Shown one piece after another: positions 20,535 to 31,424 of a DNA stretch of 64,000 bases; positions within the stretch are counted from its first letter, which is position 1, and every line of letters starts with the position of its first letter. A program made the position numbers and the translations under genes. The notes under the pieces were generated by a model. The model saw only the letters and a program-made list of their open reading frames with translations, was not told where the DNA came from and made no database searches. Source of the DNA: Lamellibrachia satsuma (lineage: Eukaryota; Annelida; Polychaeta; Sabellida; Siboglinidae). The stretch covers positions 62,001 through 126,000 of the forward strand of contig BSQZ01000109.1 of the NCBI GenBank assembly GCA_033239005.1, in the 5' to 3' direction.

Positions 20535-22362
20535 GACGCAGTGTATGCCATGCTTGTGGATGTAACTGTCTCTGTAAGACGCAGTGTATGCCATGCTAGT
20601 GGATGTAACTGTAGTGTATGTCATGCTAGTGGATGTAACTGTCTCTGTAAGACGCAGTGTATGTCATGCTAGTGGATGTAACTGTAGTGTATGCCATGCT
20701 AGTGGATGTAACTGTCTCTGTAAGATGCAGTGTATGTCATGCTAGTGGATGTAACTGTCTCTGTAAGACGCAGTGTATGCCATGCTAGTGGATGTAACTG
20801 TCTCTGTAAGACGCAGTGTATGCCATGCTAGTGGATGTAACTGTAGTGTATGTCATGCTAGTGGATGTAACTGTCTCTGTAAGACGCAGTGTATGTCATG
20901 CTAGTGGATGTAACTGTAGTGTATGCCATGCTAGTGGATGTAACTGTCTCTGTAAGATGCAGTGTATGTCATGCTAGTGGATGTAACTGTCTCTGTAAGA
21001 CGCAGTGTATGCCATGCTAGTGGATGTAACTGTCTCTGTAAGACGCAGTGTATGCCATGCTAGTGGATGTAACTGTAGTGTATGTCATGCTAGTGGATGT
21101 AACTGTCTCTGTAAGACGCAGTGTATGTCATGCTAGTGGATGTAACTGTAGTGTATGCCATGCTAGTGGATGTAACTGTCTCTGTAAGATGCAGTGTATG
21201 TCATGCTAGTGGATGTAACTGTCTCTGTAAGACGCAGTGTATGCCATGCTAGTGGATGTAACTGTCTCTGTAAGACGCAGTGTATGTCATGCTAGTGGAT
21301 GTAACTGTAGTGTATGCCATGCTAGTGGATGTAACTGTCTCTGTAAGACGCAGTGTATGCCATGCTAGTGGATGTAACTGTCTCTGTAAGTCGCAGTGTA
21401 TGTCATGCTAGTGGATGTAACTGTAGTGTATGCCATGCTAGTGGATGTAACTGTCTCTGTAAGACGCAGTGTATGTCATGCTAGTGGATGTAACTGTCTC
21501 TGTAAGACGCAGTGTATGTCATGCTAGTGGATGTAACTGTCTCTGTAAGATGCAGTGTATGTCATGCTAGTGGATGTAACTGTCTCTGTAAGACGCAGTG
21601 TATGCCATGCTAGTGGATGTAACTGTCTCTGTAAGACGCAGTGTATGCCATGCTAGTGGGTGTAACTGTAGTGTATGTCATGCTAGTGGATGTAACTGTC
21701 TCTGTAAGTCGCAGTGTATGCCATGCTAGTGGATGTAACTGTAGTGTATGTCATGCTAGTGGATGTAACTGTCTCTGTAAGACACAGTGTATGTCATGCT
21801 AGTGGATGTAACTGTAGTGTATGCCATGCTAGTGGATGTAACTGTCTCTGTAAGACGCAGTGTATGCCATGCTAGTGGATGTAACTGTCTCTGTAAGACG
21901 CAGTGTATGCCATGCTAGTGGATGTAACTGTAGTGTATGTCATGCTAGTGGATGTAACTGTCTCTGTAAGACGCAGTGTATGCCATGCTAGTGGATGTAA
22001 CTGTAGTGTATGTCATGCTAGTGGATGTAACTGTCTCTGTAAGACGCAGTGTATGTCATGCTAGTGGATGTAACTGTAGTGTATGCCATGCTAGTGGATG
22101 TAACTGTCTCTGTAAGACGCAGTGTATGTCATGCTAGTGGATGTAACTGTAGTGTATGCCATGCTAGTGGATGTAACTGTAGTGTATGTCATGCTAGTGG
22201 ATGTAACTGTAGTGTATGTCATGCTAGTGGATGTAACTGTCTCTGTAAGACGCAATGTATGCCATGCTAGTGGATGTAACTGTAGTGTATGTCATGCTAG
22301 TGGATGTAACTGTCTCTGTAAGACGCAGTGTATGCCATGCTAGTGGATGTAACTGTCTCTGC
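20535..22362. repeat. 43/30-bp compound satellite with 232-bp higher-order repeat
   Basis: There are two unit forms, both holding ATGCTAGTGGATGTAACTG. A long one of 43 bp ends TCTCTGTAAGACGCAGTGT, and a short one of 30 bp lacks the TCTCTGTAAGACG block. Long and short forms follow a recurring order: a diagnostic TAAGATGCAG variant is at 20721, 20953 and 21185, exactly 232 bp apart (four long plus two short). The order is less regular after about 21.4 kb. Short open frames in it are by-products. Confidence 0.96.
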
Positions 22363-22698
22363 CATACACGATGGCGGCCAGTGGTCGATTATTTGCTGCC
22401 CCGCACCCAGCTGGCTTACCGCTCAAGTCTACAGGAAAATCATCAATCATGTGTCTATGTAGAGTAGTAGAGATATTAGGTTACATTTTAAACAAGCCAG
22501 AATCAGCTATTTCCCACTCTCCTTAAAGTGGTATAATCATTAATAACCCTATGTGGCGACTGGGACAGGGTGTTGGATTATTCCGCAGGGACCCGTGCAT
22601 TAAGGACAATTGGCTATACAGTGACGGAATGTTAAGGTCAAACAGTCAGTATTCACGTGAAATAGTCAACATGGTTGAGCCTATTATATGTTGTAATT
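22363..22698. other. Unassigned spacer
   Basis: Contains CACGATGGCGGCCAGTGG just after the array; no exon or element recognised. Confidence 0.3.
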
Positions 22699-23055
22699 AT
22701 GTTTATACGCATGAATACTGTTATTAAATATTTACGTACATGTTTGTACTTGCACAGGTTACGGCAAGTCCTGCATGGCTCACTCCTGATTGTGGCCAGT
22801 CATCTTCTTTTCTTTCTTCTAGTCTTTCTTTTTGACGTATTAAATGTAGCCGACCCTAGAAGTTTTCACGACAAGGCAAGGAAAATACATCATTTATTTG
22901 CGACCCTGTATAAATCCAAGCATAAGGAGAAACATAAATATTTGCCGTCCGACCCAATCTATATACCTGTCAAAATACTGGAAATATGTTTTTACTATAT
23001 CGGTCTGAAGACATTGTGGGTGAAATCTTATCGGCTGTGGGTCATTCGACGATAG
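22699..23055 (+). CDS. Hypothetical small protein with one hydrophobic segment
   Basis: ATG at 22699 opens about 118 codons to a TAG at 23053. A strongly hydrophobic stretch (GSLLIVASHLLFFLLVFLFD) around residues 31-52 could span a membrane, followed by a lysine/histidine-rich part (HHLFATLYKSKHKEKHK). An acceptor-like TTGCACAG lies at about 22752-22759, so the coding part could instead start there. No family recognised, and it may be chance. Confidence 0.25.
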   Translation: MFIRMNTVIKYLRTCLYLHRLRQVLHGSLLIVASHLLFFLLVFLFDVLNVADPRSFHDKARKIHHLFATLYKSKHKEKHKYLPSDPIYIPVKILEICFYYIGLKTLWVKSYRLWVIRR

Positions 23056-23170
23056 CAGGACAAATTAGTGTCCCGGCACGTTCGTGTGGAATTTTTCGGT
23101 AAAGAAAACTGTTAAAATGATACTTCTTATGTGTTCTTCCTCCTTGTTCCCTGCCTCACAGGGGTGAGAG

Positions 23171-24133
23171 TCAGGTAAAGTATTGTCGAGCCACTCTTTC
23201 TGTTCTTTCTTTCCATAGTTTTCTATCGGCCGCCCCATCTCTACATCTTTCATCTTCCCCCGATCCTTTCATGTCCCTCCTCACGCAGTCCTCCCATCTC
23301 ACCTGTGGCCTTCCCCTTTTCCTGCGTCCTTGATATTTTTCCACCCCTGCTCTCTTTGCTAGTTTGCCTGCATCCATTCTTACCAAGTGGCCAGCCCATC
23401 TCATCCTGCTTCTCACCAATCTTCCTGTTAGGCTGCATATTTTTTCCCTCTTTGTTCTTGTTATTCGACGAACCCAGTTATTCTCACACTCTTGCAGCTT
23501 CTGTTGTTGTTGTTCTGTCAACGCCACTGTCTCCAGACCATACAGGCATGCTGGTGCAACACACGTTCTCAGGACTTTCAATTTCAACTTTTTGAAATTT
23601 TTCTGTCCAACATGAGTCCCTCTACCTTTCTCCAAGCATTAGCTCCCGCTTGTGTCCGACGTCGTACTTCTGCCGCTGAATGTCCATCCTCCGTAACCAT
23701 TCCTCCAAGGTACACAAAGCCATCCACTTGCTTGATCTCTTTACCATCCAACCTGATGTTCAACTCCTTTCTCTGGTGTCCAACCCACATCACTTCTGTC
23801 TTCTCTAGGCTCATTCTCAGTCCGTGCTTCTCGAACACCCCCTTCCATTCCACCAACACTTCCTGTAGGTCTTATTTGCTTTCTGCTATTATGGCCAGAT
23901 CGTCTGCGTACATCATCTTCCTGAGAATATCCTTCGTGCTGATCTTTCTGCTGATTATTTCCATCACCACGATAAACAGTAAAGGGCTAAGGGCACTTCC
24001 TTCCCTCAAACCGATGTTATATGTGCGCTTTATAAAGGAACCCTTCGTCATGTCCGACACCATCCTTAGATTGGACTTTTTTATTTTCGCTATTTCTCGA
24101 AATACTTCCCAGTATTCTTATTCCAAAATCGGC
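23171..24133 (-). pseudogene. RTE-like LINE reverse transcriptase, 3' part
   Basis: Minus-strand blocks in order: EYWEVFREIAKIKKSN, SFIKRTYNIGLREGSALSP, then the catalytic MMYADDLAIIAESK (23893-23916), a stop, LVEWKGVFEKHGLRMSLEKT, VDGFVYLGGMVTEDG, RKISKSxK..KVLRTCVAPA, CLYGLETVALTEQQQQKLQ, and the C-terminal MRWAGHLVRMD with RKRGRPQVRWEDCVRRDM, then a stop at 23171. Both YADD aspartates are intact, but the frame is broken at least twice and the 5' half is gone. The C-terminal pattern (LVRMD...GRP..RWED) is usual in RTE/Jockey-related families. Confidence 0.9.
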
Positions 24134-24828
24134 TGACCCCATTGCCTATAGTCCTCTATTTACAAGGTCGACATTCGGTGTAAAGAGTACACATTAAATA
24201 ACGTATATCGTGTACGGTGACCCCCTGAACTATATGTTAGGTATCAAACACTTTGAATAAGTTTTCTGACATAAAAACCCATGTTCCCCGATTCCTTGTC
24301 ATCTACGTCACAACTACTTCAATGTGATGCCTCTATTGAATATCTGAAAAGAACTATCATCTCCACGTAGTTTCACAGTTATGCGGCCGCCATATGTGAA
24401 TATCCAAAACGACAGCGACATGTTTTACTGACTGCGATTCACATCCGATATTCGACGTTTCGATCTGGACAGGAGACAGGTGAGCAGGTTTATTACAAGT
24501 CATATACAAACGACCCGCACCTCATGAAATATAGGGACAACATTGCTCATGAATTGAATGGTGTGTCATTTACGTCACAGTTTTATCGTGACGGATATGA
24601 CCTAGCTCAAGCGTGATGTAGAACATCAGCATATATATGTGCCGAAACCTCAGAATTATATTCTTTTATACATTTTACAACCGCCTTCTAAATTTAATTC
24701 GCATACAATTAAAGCTTGCTCACTGGAAAGGTTATATGATATTCTTCATATTAATATAACAATTATCAAAACGCGTTCTTGTATTTGCCATCACGTACAT
24801 CTAGAACCAGTTTCCAAAGTTCCACACA
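24134..24828. other. Unassigned sequence
   Basis: No domain or tandem structure seen. Confidence 0.35.
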
Positions 24829-25100
24829 AGATTTAACAAGATTGCCATCCCAAACAACATGTTCCAGATGGCAAGTGGACAAGGAAGCCATTAGCTTATC
24901 GAGAGTCTAACAATTTTCTCATCTGTGTGTAGCTCACCCTTATCAGATATTTAAGAAGATTTAACAAGATTGCCATCTCGAACAACAAGTTCTTATCAAC
25001 ATCCTCACAACCGTTCACTATTTTAAACACTTCTATTTGATCTCCTCTTAGTCTCCCGGTCTCTAGTGTTGTCAAACCACATTGTAATAAACGACTTTCG
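24829..25100 (-). mobile_element. Two adjacent CR1 3'-end fragments
   Basis: Both read on the minus strand. Bases 24829-24954 hold a family 3' UTR and tail. Bases 24955-25100 start a second tail (TTTAACAAGATTGCC) with a different, shortened UTR joined directly to C-terminal codons (RGDQIEVFKIVNG, CGLTTLET). The second carries an internal deletion between the UTR and coding part. Confidence 0.85.
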
Positions 25101-25475
25101 TAACACACGTGCATATACACGTCAATTCACGTGAATGCACGTACAGCTAGAACCATATACCCGTTACTCCAGTTCCACACGTGCCTAAACACGTGAATAC
25201 ACGTGCATATGCGTACAACTAGAACCGTACCAGTTTCCCCAGTTTTACACTTGCATAAACACATGAGTTCATGTGAATACACGTACAGCTAGAACCGTAC
25301 CAGTTTTACTTGTTCCACGCGTGCATCAACACGTGAATTCACGTGAATACATGTACAGCTAGAATCGTACCCGTTTCACTTAATTGTTCCACATGTGCCT
25401 AAACACTTGGATACACGTGAATAAACGTACATCGATCTATAACCGTACCAGTTTCCTTTATTCCACACGTGCTCT
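25101..25475. repeat. Degenerate ~70-80-bp repeat rich in CACGTG words
   Basis: About five imperfect copies with TACAGCTAGAACCGTACC and several ACGTG/CACGTG hexamers per copy. The family resembles the 112-bp repeat at 20070 in vocabulary but not in unit. Confidence 0.75.
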
Positions 25476-26019
25476 CAGCGTAATTAAAGGTATTTATTAA
25501 ATAAGAGTAAAGCCCCAAAACTTTTTTCAAGCAAAACGGGGGGATCCGCGCCTGCAGTTTGAGATGAGTACACACATGAGTAGTTCAAGAGTAATTGATA
25601 TTATGTCCTTGAGATGCTCCCGTTTTCGTTTTTGTCAATAAATTAAGCGGTTTCTTGTAGCGGTCGACATAATGAAAATCGTAACTAAGTTAGCTATACA
25701 TCATGTTATGAATGAGAGGAACCGATCATTAAAAACGGACCTTAACTTTTGAAGTACTTGCATGGAATTCCACTCGTCACAGAAAAATTCTAAATTCGAT
25801 CTTGAAACAATTCACTTAGGACATTTTTGATTGTGTAGATTAAAAAAGAACTGGAAACAGGACTTGGACATAATAAATGGGTTGTCATCTCAATATCTGC
25901 CCCGGGCCCACCTTGGCGTCAAGAGGTCGGAAGTTTACTTTTACAGGCTAACCGGGCCTGGAAAGCCGACACGATATCCTGCCTGAGATGTTTGCGGAGG
26001 TGGACAGTGATAAATAGGG
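25476..26019. other. Unassigned sequence
   Basis: No gene recognised. A run of G/C-rich sequence near 25900 (GCCCCGGGCCCACC) stands out. Confidence 0.3.
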
Positions 26020-26180
26020 GGCCAGTAGCTCAGTCAGTTCGCGCGGCAAATTTAAATTCGTTGTAGACGGCACTGGTTTGGATTGCTTTGGTGTATTGAG
26101 ACCGAGTAGTTTTCCAGGTTTCACTGTCATAGATAAGAATGGTTTAACGTTGGTGTTGAAAATGCGATACCAGACTTTTA
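26020..26180 (-). pseudogene. Short LINE RT C-terminal scrap
   Basis: Minus-strand reading includes TILIYDSETWKTTRSQ, resembling the Y.SETW block after the RT thumb in RTE/L2-like polymerases. No other motif is present, so the call rests on one block. Confidence 0.4.
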
Positions 26181-26243
26181 CATCCAGTTAATGTTTTAAT
26201 GCTCAAGCACACGTGAAAATACATGGTGTTGTTTTTTTTGCAG

Positions 26244-26402
26244 GTACTTTGTTGATTGCTCTGGGTGGGCACAATGTGGGTGACACCATCCGGAGAATGT
26301 TTGCTAAGATGAGGACGCACCAGTCGTGGTCCCAGTTCAACATGAAAGGAAGGAAGCGTAAACATTCGTTTGAGGATCTGCCACTCCACAAAGTTATGTG
26401 TA
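26244..26402 (+). CDS. DUF4806 gene, exon a
   Basis: Acceptor TTTTTTTTGCAG ends at 26243 and donor GTAAGT starts at 26403. The exon is 159 nt: two bases complete an upstream codon, then 52 codons and one base carried to the next exon. Confidence 0.72.
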
Positions 26403-28155
26403 GTAAGTATTCCTAAAATCCTTCGCTTCATATCACATCGAAATGAACCAATTTATCCAAGAAGCTCTACATATGTTTTCCATGCATGCTTCCTTATATT
26501 TTCTTGCTTTTTTACATTCTGCACAACTGCAATATTCTCATGTGTGGTTCCGTAAACCCACCAAAGAATGCCTCAATATTTATTTTATATATTATTATGT
26601 AATCACATCTGAAAATAAAAGATTTTAGGGGAGGACACGTTTCAAAACTAAGCACATATTCAAAATATGATTGTATATGAATGAAAAAGGCAGTAATTTA
26701 CAGTAGCTATCCTACGCTGGCAACATCCTGTTCAATGTACATTATGAAATGCCTCCTCGTCTCATCCAACGACCACAAGAGCGACTACAGAGTAATTCTA
26801 ATTCCGTGTTCTTTGTCACACGATTTGAACGTACAGTCGATGACTGTCTCTGCCTTGTCATAGCCGAACAACAAGACAAAGTGGCATGACCCGACACCCC
26901 GCCGCCTAAATATGCCGGCGTACTTGCATTGTCAGTTTGCAGGGTCCGAACAATGGTATTGGCTCGGTTTACTAACGTTTGCAATCGCCCGATATCCATT
27001 GTTCACTTTCCACCATGTAATTAAAATTTCCGTTGGAAGATGGTCGACCCATGGGCCATACTGACCGGCAGAAAATTTTTCATTTCTTGCATACCAAACG
27101 GTCAACGCAAACCTGGTCTGAGCACAGCTCGGATATCGGTTTCAAGTAAAGTTATACCATTTTCAATGCATTCCATTGTGCACGTTAGTTACCAGGGGGC
27201 ATTAATTATTAAATTCTACCATATTTAGATATAATGATTATTCACACAAAACGTATAACATCCAAATGAGATTGCATATAATACAGCCGCAAATGACAGC
27301 CATTTGTGCATTAGTTTGCAACGGGGTATACTAATGTGATGCCCGAAACTACGGGGGTTAATGTGTATTTGTTTAATGTTCATTGAGCAGGTTGTTGCCA
27401 ACGTGTAGCTATTTTCGTAAATAGGACTGTAAATTACTGCCTTTTCAGGTTTCAAAACTAAGTACATTGTAAAAATATGATTGTACCCAATGATTTGACA
27501 AATGTGTAAACAAAATCGTACATTTTGTTAATAGAAGCGTGCAGACGAATCCACCTGAAATGTAGAGATGACGAGATTGAACATCATATGGGTGAAACCC
27601 TCAAGCATGCCCCAAGTAAGAGGGGTGGCTACCTGTTTCAGGTAAGGATTTGTGTTTTTTCTTTGCAGCAATGTATTTGCCACATTAAGATTATTATATA
27701 TTGTAAGTCTTACTTGTCATGATTGTAAATGGAAGCCAGTAAGCATAATCTCAACCCATATAAAACAGACCTTATCACAAGCACAATCAGTGTTATGAAG
27801 ACAAGTACAGGTGTACCCAGTCTCAGTTACATTTGTGTTGGTGGTGTACATTCCCATCAGATACAATTTGTAAAAAATATCTAGATTAACCTACTGATGA
27901 GGGACTTCAATGTTTTAACATGTTCTGTTAAACTTTTAATTGCCTTATATGCACATATATTTGTGTTATAACATTCCTGGTAATGTATTGCAAAGATTAC
28001 GAAGATTATTATAATAACATGATGCAATTGTTTTTAAAATGAGTTCAACATAATAATAAATAAGCTGTATGTTTGCAGGCTCGACTGTCAAGGATCATAA
28101 ACTCCCCAGCACAGCCCCCACTGTCAGTGATTCGGAGTCGGATTCGGACAACTAA
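26244..28155 (+). CDS. DUF4806-domain gene, C-terminal exons
   Basis: Two exons with canonical splice borders and matching phase encode most of a DUF4806 domain: GGHNVGDTIRRMFAKM, SQFNMKGRKRKHSFEDLPLH and KVMC in the first, ACRRIHLKCRDDEIEHHM and ETLKHAPSKRGG in the second. In the family these are the G.....D..R.. helix, the N..G....K.F..L.L..V block and the E........L..AP.R end. The function of DUF4806 proteins is poorly defined; many are linked to transposon-derived or nuclear proteins. Upstream exons are not identified. A third, uncertain exon and a poly(A) signal follow. Confidence 0.7.
26689..27441. repeat. Intronic inverted repeat, candidate MITE
   Basis: Bases 26689-26745 (starting GGCAGTAATTTACAGT) and the reverse complement of 27375-27441 match imperfectly over ~55-65 bp. 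Outside them a ~35-bp direct repeat (TTTCAAAACTAAG...ATATGATTGTA) occurs at 26639-26674 and 27449-27484. The structure lies wholly in the intron between exons a and b. It could be a non-autonomous DNA transposon or an inverted duplication. Confidence 0.6.
27535..27641 (+). CDS. DUF4806 gene, exon b
   Basis: Acceptor TTTGTTAATAG ends at 27534 and donor GTAAGG starts at 27642. The exon is 107 nt: two bases complete the codon left open by exon a (giving Lys), then 35 full codons, so it ends in phase 0. Confidence 0.72.
28079..28155 (+). CDS. DUF4806 gene, possible terminal exon
   Basis: Acceptor TATGTTTGCAG ends at 28078. The phase-0 frame expected from exon b (ARLSRIINSPAQPP) stays open past this point. 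The frame shifted by one gives VSDSESDSDN and a stop, a typical acidic end. The phase mismatch leaves the terminal reading open; an alternative donor or acceptor would settle it. Confidence 0.35.
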
Positions 28156-28206
28156 ACCGAGCGTGCCTGCGTGCATGCGTGCGTACAAATATGCAATTGT
28201 TATTGA

Positions 28207-28212
28207 AATAAA
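28207..28212 (+). terminator. Poly(A) signal AATAAA
   Basis: AATAAA in ATTGAAATAAATGC, about 55 bases after the possible terminal stop, is a plausible 3' end for the DUF4806 transcript. Confidence 0.4.
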
Positions 28213-28279
28213 TGCTGAAAATTCAACAATGTTTGTTGTGCCTTTCTTCTTTCTAGAGAGGATTTTAAGTTACATCACA

Positions 28280-28820
28280 AATGCTGCATATACGTTGCGG
28301 GAACGTGCCAGAAAGGTAGCAGAAATGTTTCAGAAAGGTAGCAGAAACGTTGCGGCAAGGTGCCACAAAGGTAGCAGAAACGTTGCGTGAAGGTGCCAGA
28401 AAGGTAACAGAAATGTTGCGGGAAGGTGCCAGAAAGGTAGCAGAAACGTTGCGAGAAGGTCCCAGAAAGGTAGCATACACGTTGTGGGAAGGTGCCAGAA
28501 AGGTAGCAGAAACGTTGCGGGAAGGGCCAGAAAGGTAGCATAAACGTTGCGGGAAGGTGCCAGAAAGGTAGCAGAAACGTTGCGGGAAGGTGCCAGAAAG
28601 GTAACATAAACGTAGTGGGAAGATGCCAGAAAGGTAGTTGAAACGTTGCGGGAAGGTGCCAGGAAGGTATCAGAAACGTTACGGGAAGGTGCCAGAAAGG
28701 TAGTAGAAACGTTGTGGGAAGGTGCCGGAAAGGTAGCAGAAACGTAGTGGGAAGGTAGTAGAAACGTTGTGGAATGGTAGTAGAAAGGTACTGGAAACGT
28801 TGTAGAAAGGTACCAGATAG
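28280..28820. repeat. 33-bp minisatellite, about 16 degenerate copies
   Basis: Core GTTGCGGGAAGGTGCCAGAA followed by AGGTAGCAGAAAC, with small indels. Open frames on both strands follow from the unit lacking stops. Confidence 0.92.
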
Positions 28821-29110
28821 GTAGTACATGGTAATTTCACTACGTCGTAGCAACGTTTCTGGTAGTCCACATATGTACGTAATAAATACGTATGCAAAAA
28901 TACGTAGTCGCAACCAAACCGCTACGTTGTCACTATGTACTTTCAACGTTGTAGAAAGGTACCAGGAAGGTACCAGATAGGTAGTACATGGTAATTTCAC
29001 TACGTCGTAGCAACGTTTCTGGTAGTCCACAGATTTACGTAATAAATACGTATGCAAAAATACGTAGTCGCAACCAAACCGCTACGTTGTCACTACGTAC
29101 TTACAACGTA
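28821..29110. repeat. 160-bp direct duplication with TACGTA palindromes
   Basis: GTAGTACATGGTAATTTCAC is at 28821 and 28981. Each copy holds CTACGTCGTAGCAACG, TACGTAATAAATACGTA and CCGCTACGTTGTCACTA. It ends at the junction with element A' (about 29110-29120). Confidence 0.9.
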
Positions 29111-29119
29111 AAATTGTTA

Positions 29120-30343
29120 GCTGAGTACACCCATTTGAAGCAGGCCTTGTTGGAGTGGTACTGTTTAACGAATGATTACACCCATTTGAAGCAGGCCCTG
29201 TTAGAGTGGTACTGTTTAACGAATTATTACACCCAGTTGAAGCAGGCCCTGTTAGAGTGGTCCTGTTTAGCGAATTATTACACCCAGTTGAAGCAGGCCT
29301 TGTTGGAGTGGTACTGTTTAACGAATGATTACACCCATTTGAAGCAGGCCCTGTTAGAGTGGTACTGTTTAACGAATTATTACACCCAGTTGAAGCAGGC
29401 CCTGTTAGAGTGGTCCTGTTTAGCGAATTATTACACCCATTTGAAGCAGGCCTTGTTGGAGTGGTACTGTTTAACGAATGATTACACCCATTTGAAGCAG
29501 GCCCTGTTAGAGTGGTACTGTTTAACGAATTATTACACCCAGTTGAAGCAGGCCCTGTTAGAGTGGTCCTGTTTAGCGAATTATTACACCCAGTTGAAGC
29601 AGGCCCTGTTAGAGTGGTACTGTTTAACGAATGATTACACCCAGTTGAAGCAGGCCCTGCTAGAGTGGTACTGTTTAACGAATGATTACACCCATTTGAA
29701 GCAGGCCCTGTTAGAGTGGTACTGTTTAACGAATGATTACTCCCAGTTGAAGCAGGCCCTGTTAGAGTGGTCCTGTTTAACGAATGATTACACCCAGTTA
29801 AAGCAGGCCCTGTTAGAGTGGTACTGTTTAACGAATGATTACACCCAGTTAAAGCAGGCCCTGTTAGAGTGGTCCTGTTTAACGAATGATTACACCCAGT
29901 TGAAGCAGGCCTTGTTAAAGTGGTACTGTTTAACGAATGATTACACCCAGTTGAAGCAGGCATTTTTAGAGTGGTCCTGTTTAACGAATGATTACACCCA
30001 GTTGAAGCAGGCCTTGTTAGAGTGGTACTGTTTAAAGAATGATTACACCCAGTTGAAGCAGGCATTTTTAGAGTGGTCCTGTTTAACGAATGATTACACC
30101 CAGTTGAAGCAGGCCCTGTTAGAGTGGTACTGTTTAACGAATGGTTACACCCAATTGAAGCAGGCCCTGTTAGAGTGGTACTGTTTAACGAATGACTACA
30201 CCCAGTTGAAGCAGGCCTTGTTAGAGTGGTACTGTTTAACGAATGATTACACCCAGTTGAAGCAGGCCTTGTTAGAGTGGTCCTGTTTAACGAATGATTA
30301 CACCCAGTTGAAGCAGGCCCTGTTAGAGTGGTACTGTTTAACG
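29120..30343 (+). repeat. 51-bp in-frame gag minisatellite, 24 copies
   Basis: Twenty-four 17-residue units with no frameshift or stop. Units 2-10 form a three-unit (153-bp) higher-order pattern: NDYTHL..YCLT, NYYTQL..SCLA, NYYT[QH]L..YCLT. Later units are the plain form. Confidence 0.95.
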
Positions 30344-30880
30344 GTAGGAGATTTTCGCAAGAAGTTTTATGCGTGCACGATCAATTCTACCGAAACCATG
30401 TCGCAATTGTTTGCCCGCATGGGACATTATTTAACCCAGTGGATCACATTATCAAAGATTTATGAAACTATTGAGAGCTGGAAGGAACTTGTGATGAAAG
30501 AAAAGTTCTTGTTGAAGTATCCCCGATAGTTATCAATCTTCACGAGGGAACACAAACCTCTAGGAAAGGGGGAATTATTAGACTTGGTAAAGACCTTTAC
30601 GGAGGCCCATTCCTCTTTTGGAAAGAGGGAGATTCCCAGAGATCGAATTCGATCTAACCCTGTTCCGGCAACACACCCGACTAGTAAGTTTGAGGAGCGG
30701 AAGTATCCGACTTCCAAGTTTTCTCCTCGTCCGTTTCCAGCCTCACGCACCCGTATCCTGTGTAGCCGGCCCGGGCACACAGCACGCAATTGTACGGTAG
30801 GCCGAGTGAGTAGAAATTCAGTCGAAAGTAAGGCCCGTAGTGGGAAATTGTGCGGTTGTCCTAGGGACAGATCTGCCTAG
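30344..30880 (+). pseudogene. gag: Element A' gag C-terminal part and knuckle
   Basis: VGDFRKKFYACTI, LFARMGHYLTQWI and KEKFLLKYPR are followed by TAG at 30526-30528 in the same place as in A. The same frame then continues (LLDLVKTFTEAHSSFG, ILCSRPGHTARNC) until a one-base insertion near 30835 moves it to CGCPRDRSA and a stop. It keeps the 12 bp lost in A. Confidence 0.85.
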
Positions 30881-30997
30881 CCACCGTTGCTCAGTGGGAA
30901 AAGGTGAAGCCATGTTACATTGTGGGTGCAAGATCCCTGTCATCCCTAGTGCTTGTGTAAGCCACGATGAAAAATGTAACTTACCAGTGATATGGGT

Positions 30998-31424
30998 GGA
31001 TATGTGGGGGAATTCCCTGTTAAGGTGTTACGAGATAGTGGAGGTAGCGGGGTGGTAGTTAGGCGCAGCCTAGTCACAGAGAGTCAGTTAACCGGGAAAA
31101 GTAAGGTAAAGTCATTCCCCAGGCATTAGGCCTTAGGAAGCCATGAAGGCTTATATGGCCAGTGCTTAAACCTGGTTTCTGTAGCGCGAAGCAACTTAGA
31201 GTGCAGTTATTTAATGTTGTTGTCTCAGTCCCTCACTGAGGTCCCAACTGCCCGTTGTTTGGCGGAAACCCCCATTGTTTCTGGGGAAGTAGAAGCGTTG
31301 TATTTATCTACACCTGTGTATGACTCAGTGGTTGGGAGTATTGAGTGTCTCCATCCTCCTTGTCCCATTGACAGAGGAAACACTCCACCGGTAGAAACAA
31401 ACGCTTCAGACATCACCGTAGACG
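30998..31424 (+). pseudogene. pro: Element A' aspartic protease remnant
   Basis: Same blocks as 11600-12014: PVKVLRDSGGSGVVVRR, then AETPIVSGEVEALYL and PVYDSVVGS. It is broken between lobes in the same way, so the damage predates the duplication. Confidence 0.76.

Noticed and set aside
20535..22362. CRISPR-like array of repeats and spacers
   Set aside because: The 'spacers' are themselves repeats (43/30-bp forms), there are no cas genes, and the context is eukaryotic.
28275..29057. 260-residue minus-strand frame (FCYLSGTFPQR)
   Set aside because: Follows from the 33-bp minisatellite lacking stops.
31225..31416. Minus-strand frame over the A' protease
   Set aside because: Shadow; the plus strand carries the protease motifs.
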